Assembly (NCBI GenBank): GCA_937958815.1
Contig: CALGMR010000020.1
Coordinates: 1-64,000, forward strand
Length of the DNA: 64,000 bases
From: an uncultured Rhizobiaceae group bacterium
GTDB lineage: Bacteria; Pseudomonadota; Alphaproteobacteria; Rhizobiales; Rhizobiaceae
Direction: 5' to 3'
Below the pieces are notes generated by a model. That model was given only the letters and a program-made list of their open reading frames with translations. It made no database searches and was not told the origin of the DNA. Positions 37,146-46,384 of this stretch are shown here, in pieces. Position 1 is the stretch's first letter, and each line of letters opens with the position of its first letter. The translations under genes were made by a program, and so were the position numbers.

Positions 37146-39608
37146 ATGACAACCGACAAGAAAACCGTTCCCTCAAAAGCCCGCGCTGTCGTCGTTGGTG
37201 GCGGAGTGGCAGGGTGTTCAGTGGCCTACCATCTGGCCAAACAAGGCTGGAAAGATGTTGTTTTGCTGGAACGCAAACAATTGACCTCGGGCACCACATG
37301 GCATGCTGCTGGATTGATCGCACAGTTGCGCGCGACAAAAAACATGACGCGCTTGGCAAAATACAGCCAGGAACTTTACGGCGAGTTGGAAGCAGAAACA
37401 GGCGTGGCGACCGGCTTTCGCCGATGCGGTTCTATCACCGTGGCTCTCACGGATGAACGAAAAGAAGAAATCTTGCGCCAAGCCTCTATGGCGCGAGCTT
37501 TCGGGGTGGATGTAGATGAAATTTCTGCCGCTGAAGTGAAAGAAAAATATCCGCACCTCAACGTCGAAGACGTAACAGGCGCAGTCTATCTGCCCCTTGA
37601 TGGGCAAGGCGACCCTGCAAATATCGCTTTGGCTTTGGCCAAGGGCGCGCGCATGAATGGCGCCAAAGTGTTGGAAGGTATCAAAGTCACCGACATTCAC
37701 AAAGCCGACGGTCGGGTAACAGGGGTCTCTTGGTCGCGTGATGGGTCTGATGAAGTGGGAACCATTGAAGCCGATTGCGTCGTCAATTGCGGCGGCATGT
37801 GGGCCCATGAAGTGGGTCGCATGGCAGGCGTTACCGTACCGCTTCACGCTTGCGAGCATTTTTACATTGTCACCGAAGGCATTGAGGGCTTGAAGCAGCT
37901 TCCAGTTCTTCGTGTGCCTGATGAATGTGCCTATTACAAAGAAGACGCCGGCAAAATGTTGCTTGGTGCTTTCGAACCCGTGTCAAAACCGTGGGCGATG
38001 AACGGAATTCCGGACGATTTCTGCTTTGATCAATTGCCGGAAGACTTTGACCATTTTGAACCCATTTTGGAAAAAGCAGTAAGCCGCATGCCTATGTTGG
38101 CAGAAGCTGGCATTCACACGTTTTTCAATGGACCTGAGAGTTTCACACCTGATGATGCATACCACTTGGGAGAAGCTCCAAATCTTGATGGCTTCTGGGT
38201 CTGTGCAGGGTTTAACTCTATCGGCATTCAATCATCAGGCGGTGCAGGCATGGCACTGGCGCACTGGATGGAACATGGTCATCCGCCATTTGATATTGGC
38301 GATGTGGACATCCGCCGCATGCAACCATTCCAAGGCAACAAAACCTATTTGTTTGAACGTGCGAAAGAAACGCTTGGCCTGCTTTATGCAGACCATTTCC
38401 CCTATCGCCAAATGGCAACAGCACGGGGAGTGCGTCGCACACCATTTCATGAACACTTGAAAGCACAAGGCGCTGTCTTTGGTGAGGTGGCGGGCTGGGA
38501 ACGCGCCAACTGGTTTGCAGACGAGGGGCAAAACCCCGAATACAAATATTCGTGGAAACGACAAAACTGGTTTGATAACGCAAAACATGAACATGAAGCT
38601 GTGCGCAGCAATGTGGGCATGTATGACATGACCTCATTCGGCAAATTACGCGTTGAAGGCCGCGATGCGGAAAAATATCTCAACTACATTTGTGGCAATG
38701 ATGTTTCCGTACCTGTTGGCAAAATCGTCTACACGCAATTTTTGAACAACCGTGGCGGAATAGAAGCCGATGTCACGGTCACCCGCTTGTCAGAAACTGC
38801 CTATATCGTGGTGACACCTGCAGCGACAGTGCAACGTGAATTGCAATGGATGCGCAAACATTTGGGCGACCATAATGTGGTGATCACAGACACCACTTCA
38901 GCAGAAGGTGTTCTTGCGGTCATGGGCCCCAATGCACGCAAGCTTTTGGAAAAAGTATCTCCCCATGACTGGTCAAACGAAAATCATCCGTTCGGGCAGG
39001 CTCACGACATTGAGCTCGGCATGGGCCTCGCCCGTGCTCACCGTGTGACATATGTGGGCGAACTGGGTTGGGAATTGTATATGACCAGCGATATGGCCGC
39101 ACATGCTTTCGAAACACTTCATGAAGCAGGCAAAGAGCTTGATCTGAAACTCTGTGGAATGCACATGATGGATTCTTTGAGGATCGAAAAAGGGTTCCGG
39201 CACTTCGGCCACGACATCACCGAAGAAGATCATGTTTTGGAAGCTGGTCTCGGGTTTGCCGTCAAAACTGCAAAAGAGAACTTCATCGGCCGCGACGCTG
39301 TTCTGGCCAAAAAAGAATCCGGCCTAGAGATGCGCATGGTTCAGTTCAAACTGAAGGATGCTGAACCGATGCTTTATCACAATGAACCCGTGATCCGCGA
39401 TGGCGAGATCGTCTCTTACATCACCTCCGCCAATTATGGGCACACACTGGGTGGGGCCATTGGCATGGGTTATGTGCCATGCGCTGGTGAAAAACCTGAC
39501 GAGGTTCTCGCTTCCAAATATGAGATAGAAATCGCTGGTGTTCGTGTGGAAGCTGAAGCAAGCTTGCGTCCAATGTATGACCCCAAATCGGAACGTGTAA
39601 GAGCGTAG
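37146..39608 (+). CDS. DMGDH/sarcosine-dehydrogenase-like flavoprotein with GcvT domain (2)
   Basis: An 820-residue paralogue of the protein two genes upstream, with the same architecture. It has a FAD domain (AVVVGGGVAGCSVAYHLA), a TTWHAAGLIAQLRAT segment with His53 as the likely covalent FAD site, and a C-terminal GcvT domain (GMYDMTSFGKLRVEGRDAEKYL, VTYVGELGWELYM, SLRIEKGFRHFGHDI). The GLIAQLRAT.NMT.LA.YS..LY..LE.ETG stretch is closer to classical sarcosine/dimethylglycine dehydrogenases than copy 1. It starts at the base after the methyltransferase stop, with AGGGAA as its site, so expression is coupled. Confidence 0.92.
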   Translation: MTTDKKTVPSKARAVVVGGGVAGCSVAYHLAKQGWKDVVLLERKQLTSGTTWHAAGLIAQLRATKNMTRLAKYSQELYGELEAETGVATGFRRCGSITVALTDERKEEILRQASMARAFGVDVDEISAAEVKEKYPHLNVEDVTGAVYLPLDGQGDPANIALALAKGARMNGAKVLEGIKVTDIHKADGRVTGVSWSRDGSDEVGTIEADCVVNCGGMWAHEVGRMAGVTVPLHACEHFYIVTEGIEGLKQLPVLRVPDECAYYKEDAGKMLLGAFEPVSKPWAMNGIPDDFCFDQLPEDFDHFEPILEKAVSRMPMLAEAGIHTFFNGPESFTPDDAYHLGEAPNLDGFWVCAGFNSIGIQSSGGAGMALAHWMEHGHPPFDIGDVDIRRMQPFQGNKTYLFERAKETLGLLYADHFPYRQMATARGVRRTPFHEHLKAQGAVFGEVAGWERANWFADEGQNPEYKYSWKRQNWFDNAKHEHEAVRSNVGMYDMTSFGKLRVEGRDAEKYLNYICGNDVSVPVGKIVYTQFLNNRGGIEADVTVTRLSETAYIVVTPAATVQRELQWMRKHLGDHNVVITDTTSAEGVLAVMGPNARKLLEKVSPHDWSNENHPFGQAHDIELGMGLARAHRVTYVGELGWELYMTSDMAAHAFETLHEAGKELDLKLCGMHMMDSLRIEKGFRHFGHDITEEDHVLEAGLGFAVKTAKENFIGRDAVLAKKESGLEMRMVQFKLKDAEPMLYHNEPVIRDGEIVSYITSANYGHTLGGAIGMGYVPCAGEKPDEVLASKYEIEIAGVRVEAEASLRPMYDPKSERVRA

Positions 39609-39616
39609 GAACCAAC

Positions 39617-40447
39617 ATGGATCAAGAAGACAAAGGCAAAATTTTTCGCGAGCTGCACCAACCCGGGAACCCTTTTATTATGGCCAACGCCTATGATGTG
39701 GGATCGGCCAAAATGTTAGCTGCTATGGGGGCAAAGGCCATTGCCACCACAAGTGCAGGTTTTGCCTTCACAGTTGGCGAACCCGACGGCGCCATTGTCT
39801 CACGAGATCAAATGCTGGACCATTGCGAAGACATCGTTCGTGCAGTGAATCTTCCCGTTTCGGGAGATTTAGAAAATGGTTACGCGGACGACCCCGACGG
39901 TGTTGCCGAGACGATTATGCTGGCAGCCGAGGTCGGTATGGTTGGGTGCTGCATAGAGGACACAACATTTGAAGAAGGCAAACCTGCTTACGATTTTGAT
40001 GTGGCCGTAGAACGCATTCGCGCTGCCGTTGATGCTGCAGAAAGCTTACCATTTGATTTCACACTCTGCGCCCGTGCAGATGGCGTGATGATCGGGGCGT
40101 ATGACACGGCAGAAGCAATCGCTCGGTGTCAGGCTTTCGAAGAGGTTGGCGCTCACGTTGTTTATGCACCCGTTTTGCCGACCATGAATGATGTTGCCAC
40201 GCTCTGCGCATCTGTTTCTGTTCCAGTGAACGTCTTGTGCGCAGGATCAAACACCAAGTTTTCAAAAACAGATTTTGCCAAAGCGGGCGTGGGGCGCATC
40301 TCAATTGGCTCAGCTTTAGCTCGAGCGACCCATCGGGTCGTTCTGGAGGCTGGTCATGCCATGTTGGATGATGGAGATTTTTCACTATTGAGTCGCAGTG
40401 TTTCAGGTGACGAAATAGATCGCATGCTCAAAGGGAGCGGCGCCTAA
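39617..40447 (+). CDS. Isocitrate lyase/PEP mutase family protein
   Basis: A 276-residue TIM-barrel enzyme of the ICL/PEPM superfamily. It shows PFIMANAYDVGSAKMLAAMGAKAIATTSAGFAFTVGEPDG, GDLENGYADDPDGV, IEDTTFEEG and FTLCARADG. The motif order matches the large uncharacterised branch that acts on 2-keto or tricarboxylic-type C-C bonds; it lacks the KKCGH signature of true isocitrate lyase. AGGAA precedes the start, eight bases after the flavoprotein gene. Its role in an amine-demethylation operon is unclear; it could cleave or decarboxylate a carbon skeleton released after demethylation. Confidence 0.88.
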   Translation: MDQEDKGKIFRELHQPGNPFIMANAYDVGSAKMLAAMGAKAIATTSAGFAFTVGEPDGAIVSRDQMLDHCEDIVRAVNLPVSGDLENGYADDPDGVAETIMLAAEVGMVGCCIEDTTFEEGKPAYDFDVAVERIRAAVDAAESLPFDFTLCARADGVMIGAYDTAEAIARCQAFEEVGAHVVYAPVLPTMNDVATLCASVSVPVNVLCAGSNTKFSKTDFAKAGVGRISIGSALARATHRVVLEAGHAMLDDGDFSLLSRSVSGDEIDRMLKGSGA

Positions 40448-40475
40448 GATTTCATTTGTTGTTTGGGAGAATGAC

Positions 40476-42044
40476 ATGAGCAATGCAGAAACAGCTCCAG
40501 CCAGAAGCGCTCGTTCAGGAGGTCGCGCCGCAAGAAGGGCTGTTCGCGCTGCCCCTTTGACCGAAGATATAAAACCCGTTCGCGCGGGGATGGAGGGTGG
40601 CGAATACAAACCCCTGTCAGATTCCGATGTGCAAAAAGTTCATGAAGCCGTTTTAGATGTTCTGGAAAACATTGGGCTGTCCCAAGCCACACCCACATGC
40701 ATTGCAGCATGTGAAAAGCTGGGAGCCATCATGGGCGACGATGGTCGTCTGCGTTTCCCACGTCATGTGGTCATGGACACAATAAAGAACGCGAACCGCA
40801 ACATGACGGTTCATGCCCGTGACCCAAAATATGATATCCACCCCCAGGGCGAGAAAGTGCATTTTGGAACCGCTGGCGCAGCAGTTCACATTGTTGACGT
40901 TGAAAAGAACGAATACCGTGAGAGTTACCTTCGCGACATTTATGATGCTGCCCGCATTGTTGAAGGTCTCGACAACATTCACTTCTTCCAGCGCCCCATG
41001 GTTGCACGGGATTTGCCAGATCCACTCGATCTAGATCTCAACACGCTCTACGCATGTCTGGCTGGCACCACCAAACATATAGGCACCTCCTTTACCTTGG
41101 CAGAATATGTGCCAGATGCCTTGAAAATGATGTACAAAATGGCAGGAGGCGAAGACGCATTTCGCGCAAGACCATTTGTCTCCAACTCAAACTGCTTTGT
41201 GGTGCCACCACTCCGGTTCGCACCAGATGCCACCGACGTTTTAGAAGCGTGCGTTTATGGCGGAATGCCTGTCCTTTTACTTTCTGCCGGACAAGCTGGT
41301 GCCACTTCTCCAGCCGCAATTGCTGGCGCAGTCGTACAAGCCGTTGCTGAAGTTCTTGCTGGTTTGGTCTTCGTCAATGCCCTCGTTCCAGGTCATCCGG
41401 CTATTTTTGGCACTTGGCCATTTGTTTCGGACCTGCGCACCGGTGCCATGTCTGGCGGCTCTGGCGAACAAGCGTTGCTCACAGCTGCTTGTGGCCAGAT
41501 GGCGAATTTCTATGATCTTCCTGGTGGGTCAGCTGCAGGGATGTGCGATGCCAAAACACCTGACATTCAAGCCGGGTGGGAAAAGGGCATAGCCTATGTG
41601 CTTGCGGGGATGGCTGGAACTAACATGATTTATGAAGCTGCAGGCATGCATGGCTCTCTCATGGGGTTCTGTCTTGAAAGTCTGTTTCTTGACAATGACG
41701 CATTGGGCCAGGCCTTACGATGTGTTCGCGGGATTGAGGTGAATGACGAGACACTGAGTATAGATGCGATGCGAGATGTTTGTGTGGATGGCCCGGGCCA
41801 CTATCTTGGCCACGGTCAAACCCTTGATCTGATGCAAAAGGAATATCTTTATCCTGATCTTGCCAATCGGTTTAGCCCAAAAGAATGGGCTGAACTGGGC
41901 AAACCAGATATCGTTCAACTAGCCATTGAGCGTAAAAAGAAGGTGTTGGCAGAATTCTTCCCAAACCATGTGGATCAGGAAACCGATGATTGGCTTCGCC
42001 AGGAGTTCAATATCTGTTTGCCGAAAGAGCAAATGAGACCGTAG
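40476..42044 (+). CDS. Trimethylamine methyltransferase (MttB) family protein, non-pyrrolysine
   Basis: A 522-residue member of the MttB superfamily, whose archaeal founders move a methyl from trimethylamine to a corrinoid protein using pyrrolysine. This frame has no internal TAG, so it is a non-Pyl member like the glycine betaine methyltransferase MtgB. Recognisable blocks are VHEAVLDVLENIGL, GGSGEQALLTAACGQMANFYDLPGG and DAKTPDIQAGWEKG. A basic, arginine-rich N-terminal segment (residues 8-30) is unusual. A good ribosome-binding site (GGGAGAA) precedes the ATG. No corrinoid protein or RamA gene is in the window, so the methyl acceptor is unknown. It is the last gene of the operon. Confidence 0.88.
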   Translation: MSNAETAPARSARSGGRAARRAVRAAPLTEDIKPVRAGMEGGEYKPLSDSDVQKVHEAVLDVLENIGLSQATPTCIAACEKLGAIMGDDGRLRFPRHVVMDTIKNANRNMTVHARDPKYDIHPQGEKVHFGTAGAAVHIVDVEKNEYRESYLRDIYDAARIVEGLDNIHFFQRPMVARDLPDPLDLDLNTLYACLAGTTKHIGTSFTLAEYVPDALKMMYKMAGGEDAFRARPFVSNSNCFVVPPLRFAPDATDVLEACVYGGMPVLLLSAGQAGATSPAAIAGAVVQAVAEVLAGLVFVNALVPGHPAIFGTWPFVSDLRTGAMSGGSGEQALLTAACGQMANFYDLPGGSAAGMCDAKTPDIQAGWEKGIAYVLAGMAGTNMIYEAAGMHGSLMGFCLESLFLDNDALGQALRCVRGIEVNDETLSIDAMRDVCVDGPGHYLGHGQTLDLMQKEYLYPDLANRFSPKEWAELGKPDIVQLAIERKKKVLAEFFPNHVDQETDDWLRQEFNICLPKEQMRP

Positions 42045-42114
42045 GTCTTGTCCGTAGAATCACGAGTTGACGCATAGCTGCTTTGCAAGTCACAGCATTT
42101 GCGTATTACTTCGT

Positions 42115-42130
42115 GGGCTTTATAAAGCCC
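42115..42130. promoter_or_regulatory. Perfect 16-bp palindromic hairpin between the methyltransferase and pyc
   Basis: GGGCTTT-AT-AAAGCCC lies 32 bp before the pyc start. Without a T tract it is a poor terminator on either strand; it could be an operator or a messenger hairpin. TTGACG at about 42067 resembles a -35 box, but no good -10 follows. Confidence 0.4.
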
Positions 42131-42161
42131 CTAAACTTTCATTTGGGATTCACATCATCCG

Positions 42162-45100
42162 ATGGCTATCAAAAAAATTCTTGTCGCAAACCGTTCTGAA
42201 ATTGCAATTCGTGTTTTCCGCGCTGCAAATGAGCTAGGTCTGAAAACTGTCGCCATCTGGGCGGAAGAAGACAAGTTAGCCCTCCATCGGTTCAAAGCGG
42301 ATGAAGCCTATCAGATCGGGTCAGGCCCACATCTTGCCAAAGCAATGGGACCGATTGAAAGTTATCTTTCTATTGATGAAGTTATCCGTGTTGCAAAACT
42401 GTCTGGCGCCGATGCCATTCACCCAGGTTACGGCCTTTTGTCCGAAAGTCCGGAATTTGTTGACGCCTGCGAAGAGGCGGGAATCACATTCATTGGACCA
42501 AAAGCCGAGACCATGCGATCCCTTGGCAACAAAGTGGCGGCCCGAAATCTCGCAATCGCTGCAGGCGTACCAGTTGTTCCAGCAACAGACCCGTTGCCAG
42601 AAGATCTCGATGAAATTAAAAAAATGGCCGAGAAAATTGGCTATCCCATTATGCTCAAAGCATCTTGGGGTGGTGGCGGTCGCGGCATGCGCACCATTCG
42701 CTCTGCAGAAGACCTGGAAAATGAAGCTCTGGAAGCACGCCGTGAAGCGCGCGCAGCTTTTGGCAAGGACGAAATTTATCTCGAAAAATTGGTTGAACGC
42801 GCACGCCATGTGGAAGCACAAATTCTGGGTGATGGCCAAGGCAAAGCAGTTCACCTGTTTGAACGTGACTGCTCCGTGCAACGCCGCAACCAAAAAGTGG
42901 TTGAACGGGCCCCTGCTCCATATCTGAGCGAAGAGCAACGCCAAGAGCTTTGTGGCTATGCTCTCCAAATTGCCAATGAAACAAATTATCTAGGTGCAGG
43001 CACAGTCGAATTCCTTATGGATATCGACACTGGCGCGTTTTACTTCATCGAAGTCAATCCACGCGTGCAAGTGGAGCACACGGTCACCGAAGAGGTGACT
43101 GGCATCGATATTATCAAGGCGCAAATCCACTTGGTGGATGGGCACAAAATCGGAACGCCTGAATCAGGTGTGCCGGAACAAGAAGACATCAAACTGAACG
43201 GCCATGCTCTCCAGTGCCGGATTACGACAGAAGATCCCGAACAGAATTTCATTCCCGATTACGGCCGCATTACCGCCTATCGCGGAGCCACTGGTTTCGG
43301 CATTCGTCTGGATGGCGGTACAGCCTATTCAGGTGCAGTGATCACCCGATTCTATGATCCACTTCTTGAGAAAGTGACGGCGTGGGCACCGACATATCAA
43401 GAAACCATTAAGCGTATGGACCGTGCCTTGCGCGAGTTCCGTATCCGAGGTGTCGCCACCAACCTGACATTCCTCGAAAACATCATCACGCACCCGAGTT
43501 TCTTGGACAACACGTACACAACAAAGTTTATCGACACGACGCCTGAACTGTTTGACAAAGTGAAACGCCGCGACCGCGCCACGCGCTTGTTGAATTACAT
43601 TGCCGATGTTTCTGTAAACGGGCACCCTGAAGCGCGCGATCGCGCCCGCCCACCTGCAAATTTGCCGACGCCAAAGGCCCCATGGTTCGAAAATAAAATT
43701 AAGGACGGCACACGCCAACGTTTGGAAAAAGATGGGCCTAAAGCATTTTCGAAATGGATGCGTAATCAGAAACAAGTTTTGCTCACAGATACAACCATGC
43801 GCGATGGACACCAGTCTTTGTTGGCAACCCGCATGCGCACCCATGACATTGCAGCTGTCGCTGGAGCATACGCGAAGTCGCTGCCCGAATTGTTATCACT
43901 GGAGTGTTGGGGGGGTGCCACTTTTGATGTGGCCATGCGTTTCCTCACCGAAGATCCATGGGAGCGTCTGGCGTTGATCCGAGATCGCGCTCCAAACTTA
44001 TTATTGCAAGCACTGGTGCGCGGTTCCAACGGTGTTGGTTATACGGGGTATCCTGACAACGTGGTCAAACATTGGGTGCACGAAGCAGCCAAAGGCGGTG
44101 TAGATATTTTCCGAGTATTCGATTCCCTCAATTGGGTCGACAATATGCGGGTCTGCATGGATGCCGTTTTAGAAACAGACAAATTGCTGGAAGCAACGAT
44201 TTGTTACACTGGCGATTTAATGGACAAGAACCGCAGCCAGTATGATCTCAAATACTATCTGAATATGGCAGAAGAGCTGGACAAAGCTGGCGCACATATT
44301 ATTGCCATTAAAGATATGGCTGGCCTTTTGAAGCCAGCAGCAGCGCGAGAATTGTTCCCCGCTTTGCGTGAAGTTACAGACCTGCCAATTCATTTCCACA
44401 CCCACGACACATCCGGCATTTCTGCAGCCACCGTGTTGGCAGCCGTTGAATCTGGTGTGGACGCTGTCGACGCAGCTATGGATTCGCTCTCCGGCGGCAC
44501 ATCACAACCCTGTCTTGGTTCAATCGTGGAAGCCTTACGCGGTTCAGAACGTGACCCTGGTTTAGATGCGGACGCCATTCGTCAAATTTCTTTGTATTGG
44601 GAAGCTGCTCGCGCCCAATATGCGGCCTTTGAAAGCGACGTGAAATCTCCTGCATCTGAGGTTTATCTTCACGAAATGCCTGGCGGCCAGTACACCAATT
44701 TGAAAGAACAGGCACGGTCCCTAAAACTCGACACCCGCTGGAACGAAGTTGCCAAGGCCTATGCCGAAGTGAACGACATGTTTGGTGACATCGTGAAAGT
44801 AACGCCATCCTCTAAAGTGGTGGGCGATATGGCACTGATGATGGTCAGCCAAGACCTCACACGCGAAGAAGTCGAAGATCCGAACAAAGATATTTCGTTC
44901 CCGGAATCAGTGGTCTCGATGATGAAGGGCGATTTGGGCTTTCCAAAACAAGGCTGGCCTGAAGCATTTCAGAAGAAAGTCTTGAAAGGCGAAGCGCCGC
45001 TCAAAGACAGAGTTGGCGCTTTGATGGAACCAGCTGATTTAGATGCTGAACGAAAGACAATTGATGGTGTTTTAGGACGTCCGGTTACAGATACTGAATT

Positions 45101-45623
45101 TGCTTCTTATCTCATGTATCCGAAGGTCTTCACCGATTACGCACTCGCGCGCAGTACATATGGACCAACATCCACACTGCCCACCCCTGTCTACTTCTAC
45201 GGCATGGAACCGGGCGATGAGGTGATGATCGAAATTGAACAAGGCAAACTTCTTGTTGTTCATTGTTTGGCTGTCTCCGAAATGGACGATCAAGGCATGG
45301 TCACCGTGTTCTTTGAACTCAACGGCCAGCCGCGTCGTGCGCGCGTTCCAGATCGTCTGCGCGGTGCTGATTCAATCGTCGTGCGTCCAAAAGTCGACGC
45401 GGGTGACAGCAAACAAATCGGCGCGCCAATGCCAGGTGTTGTCTCCACGATCATGGTTGAAGTTGGTCAGGAAATCGCCGCTGGCGATGTGCTCCTGTCC
45501 ATCGAAGCTATGAAAATGGAAACCGCACTCCACGCTGAAACCGACGGTGTGGTCGCTGAAGTTCTCGTCAAACGCGGTGACCAGATTGATGCAAAAGATT
45601 TGCTGGTGCGCCTTGAGGGATAA
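42162..45623 (+). CDS. pyc: Pyruvate carboxylase
   Basis: An 1153-residue biotin enzyme that makes oxaloacetate from pyruvate and bicarbonate, refilling the TCA cycle. Domain order: biotin carboxylase (about 1-450, with KASWGGGGRGMR and FIEVNPRVQVEHTVTE); carboxyltransferase (about 540-810, with DTTMRDGHQSLLATRMRT and the metal histidines in HFHTHDTSG); a tetramerisation region; and a C-terminal biotinyl domain with Lys1118 in EAMKMET. All catalytic motifs are intact and the length is normal. It follows the demethylation operon by 117 bp but is probably separate. An SDR gene follows after 21 bp. Confidence 0.98.
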   Translation: MAIKKILVANRSEIAIRVFRAANELGLKTVAIWAEEDKLALHRFKADEAYQIGSGPHLAKAMGPIESYLSIDEVIRVAKLSGADAIHPGYGLLSESPEFVDACEEAGITFIGPKAETMRSLGNKVAARNLAIAAGVPVVPATDPLPEDLDEIKKMAEKIGYPIMLKASWGGGGRGMRTIRSAEDLENEALEARREARAAFGKDEIYLEKLVERARHVEAQILGDGQGKAVHLFERDCSVQRRNQKVVERAPAPYLSEEQRQELCGYALQIANETNYLGAGTVEFLMDIDTGAFYFIEVNPRVQVEHTVTEEVTGIDIIKAQIHLVDGHKIGTPESGVPEQEDIKLNGHALQCRITTEDPEQNFIPDYGRITAYRGATGFGIRLDGGTAYSGAVITRFYDPLLEKVTAWAPTYQETIKRMDRALREFRIRGVATNLTFLENIITHPSFLDNTYTTKFIDTTPELFDKVKRRDRATRLLNYIADVSVNGHPEARDRARPPANLPTPKAPWFENKIKDGTRQRLEKDGPKAFSKWMRNQKQVLLTDTTMRDGHQSLLATRMRTHDIAAVAGAYAKSLPELLSLECWGGATFDVAMRFLTEDPWERLALIRDRAPNLLLQALVRGSNGVGYTGYPDNVVKHWVHEAAKGGVDIFRVFDSLNWVDNMRVCMDAVLETDKLLEATICYTGDLMDKNRSQYDLKYYLNMAEELDKAGAHIIAIKDMAGLLKPAAARELFPALREVTDLPIHFHTHDTSGISAATVLAAVESGVDAVDAAMDSLSGGTSQPCLGSIVEALRGSERDPGLDADAIRQISLYWEAARAQYAAFESDVKSPASEVYLHEMPGGQYTNLKEQARSLKLDTRWNEVAKAYAEVNDMFGDIVKVTPSSKVVGDMALMMVSQDLTREEVEDPNKDISFPESVVSMMKGDLGFPKQGWPEAFQKKVLKGEAPLKDRVGALMEPADLDAERKTIDGVLGRPVTDTEFASYLMYPKVFTDYALARSTYGPTSTLPTPVYFYGMEPGDEVMIEIEQGKLLVVHCLAVSEMDDQGMVTVFFELNGQPRRARVPDRLRGADSIVVRPKVDAGDSKQIGAPMPGVVSTIMVEVGQEIAAGDVLLSIEAMKMETALHAETDGVVAEVLVKRGDQIDAKDLLVRLEG

Positions 45624-45644
45624 ATTTCTCAACTGGGAGCGCAA

Positions 45645-46379
45645 ATGAACTGGCATCCAAAACACTGCGCCGTCATTGGTGCCAATGGCGGCATTGGCGC
45701 TGCGTTCATCTCACACCTTCTTACGAACGATTCCCTTGAATCTATTCACTGCTGTTCACGATCGGGCACTTCCCAATTCACCAATGACAAAGCGATCAAC
45801 CACATCTTGGATTACGACAATCAAGAATCTATCGCAGCAGCAGCCGCTGAAATCAAAGGCGCTGGCCCTCTCGATTTGGTGATTGTCGCTACGGGTTTGT
45901 TGCACGACGAGAAGGGTTTTGGTCCTGAAAAAAGCCTACGGCAGCTTGATTCAGAAAATCTCGCGCGCGCTTATCACATCAATGCCATCGGCCCCGCGCT
46001 GGTCGCTCAATCGTTCCTGCCATTGATGAACAAGGATTCAAAATCTGTGTTTGCCGCCCTGTCTGCGCGCGTCGGTTCAATTTCAGACAACAATATAGGT
46101 GGCTGGTATGGATATCGCGCCGCCAAAGCGGGCTTGAACCAGTTATTGCGAACGACGAGCATTGAGCACGCGCGACGCTGGCCTGAAAGTGTGGTGATCG
46201 GTCTTCATCCGGGCACAGTGGACACCGATCTCTCCAAACCGTTCCAGCGCAATGTGGCAGATGGCAAATTGTTCACGGCAGAATATGCGACCGAAGAAAT
46301 GCTCAAAGTTATTTCCGGCGTCACCGCAGCAGATACGGGGAAAGTTTTCGCCTATGATGGGAAAGAAGTGCCTGCGTAA
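45645..46379 (+). CDS. SDR family oxidoreductase (CsgA-like)
   Basis: A 244-residue short-chain dehydrogenase. It has the cofactor motif GANGGIGAAF at residues 11-20, NxxG-equivalent VIVATGLLHDE, and the catalytic set Ser (LSARVGSISDN), YGYRAAK. The overall pattern (NAIGPALVAQ.FLPLM, HPGTVDTDLSKPFQ) is that of the C-factor (CsgA)-like group. The substrate is unknown. GGGAGCGC before the ATG and the short distance to pyc suggest a shared transcript. It converges on the tesA-like gene. Confidence 0.9.
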   Translation: MNWHPKHCAVIGANGGIGAAFISHLLTNDSLESIHCCSRSGTSQFTNDKAINHILDYDNQESIAAAAAEIKGAGPLDLVIVATGLLHDEKGFGPEKSLRQLDSENLARAYHINAIGPALVAQSFLPLMNKDSKSVFAALSARVGSISDNNIGGWYGYRAAKAGLNQLLRTTSIEHARRWPESVVIGLHPGTVDTDLSKPFQRNVADGKLFTAEYATEEMLKVISGVTAADTGKVFAYDGKEVPA

Positions 46380-46384
46380 CACCC

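Noticed and set aside
40476-42044. Pyrrolysine-containing MttB
   Set aside because: The frame is continuous with no in-frame TAG before its terminal stop, so it belongs to the non-pyrrolysine branch.
42115-42130. Terminator of the demethylation operon
   Set aside because: The hairpin is perfect but no T tract follows on either strand; kept only as an unassigned regulatory element.
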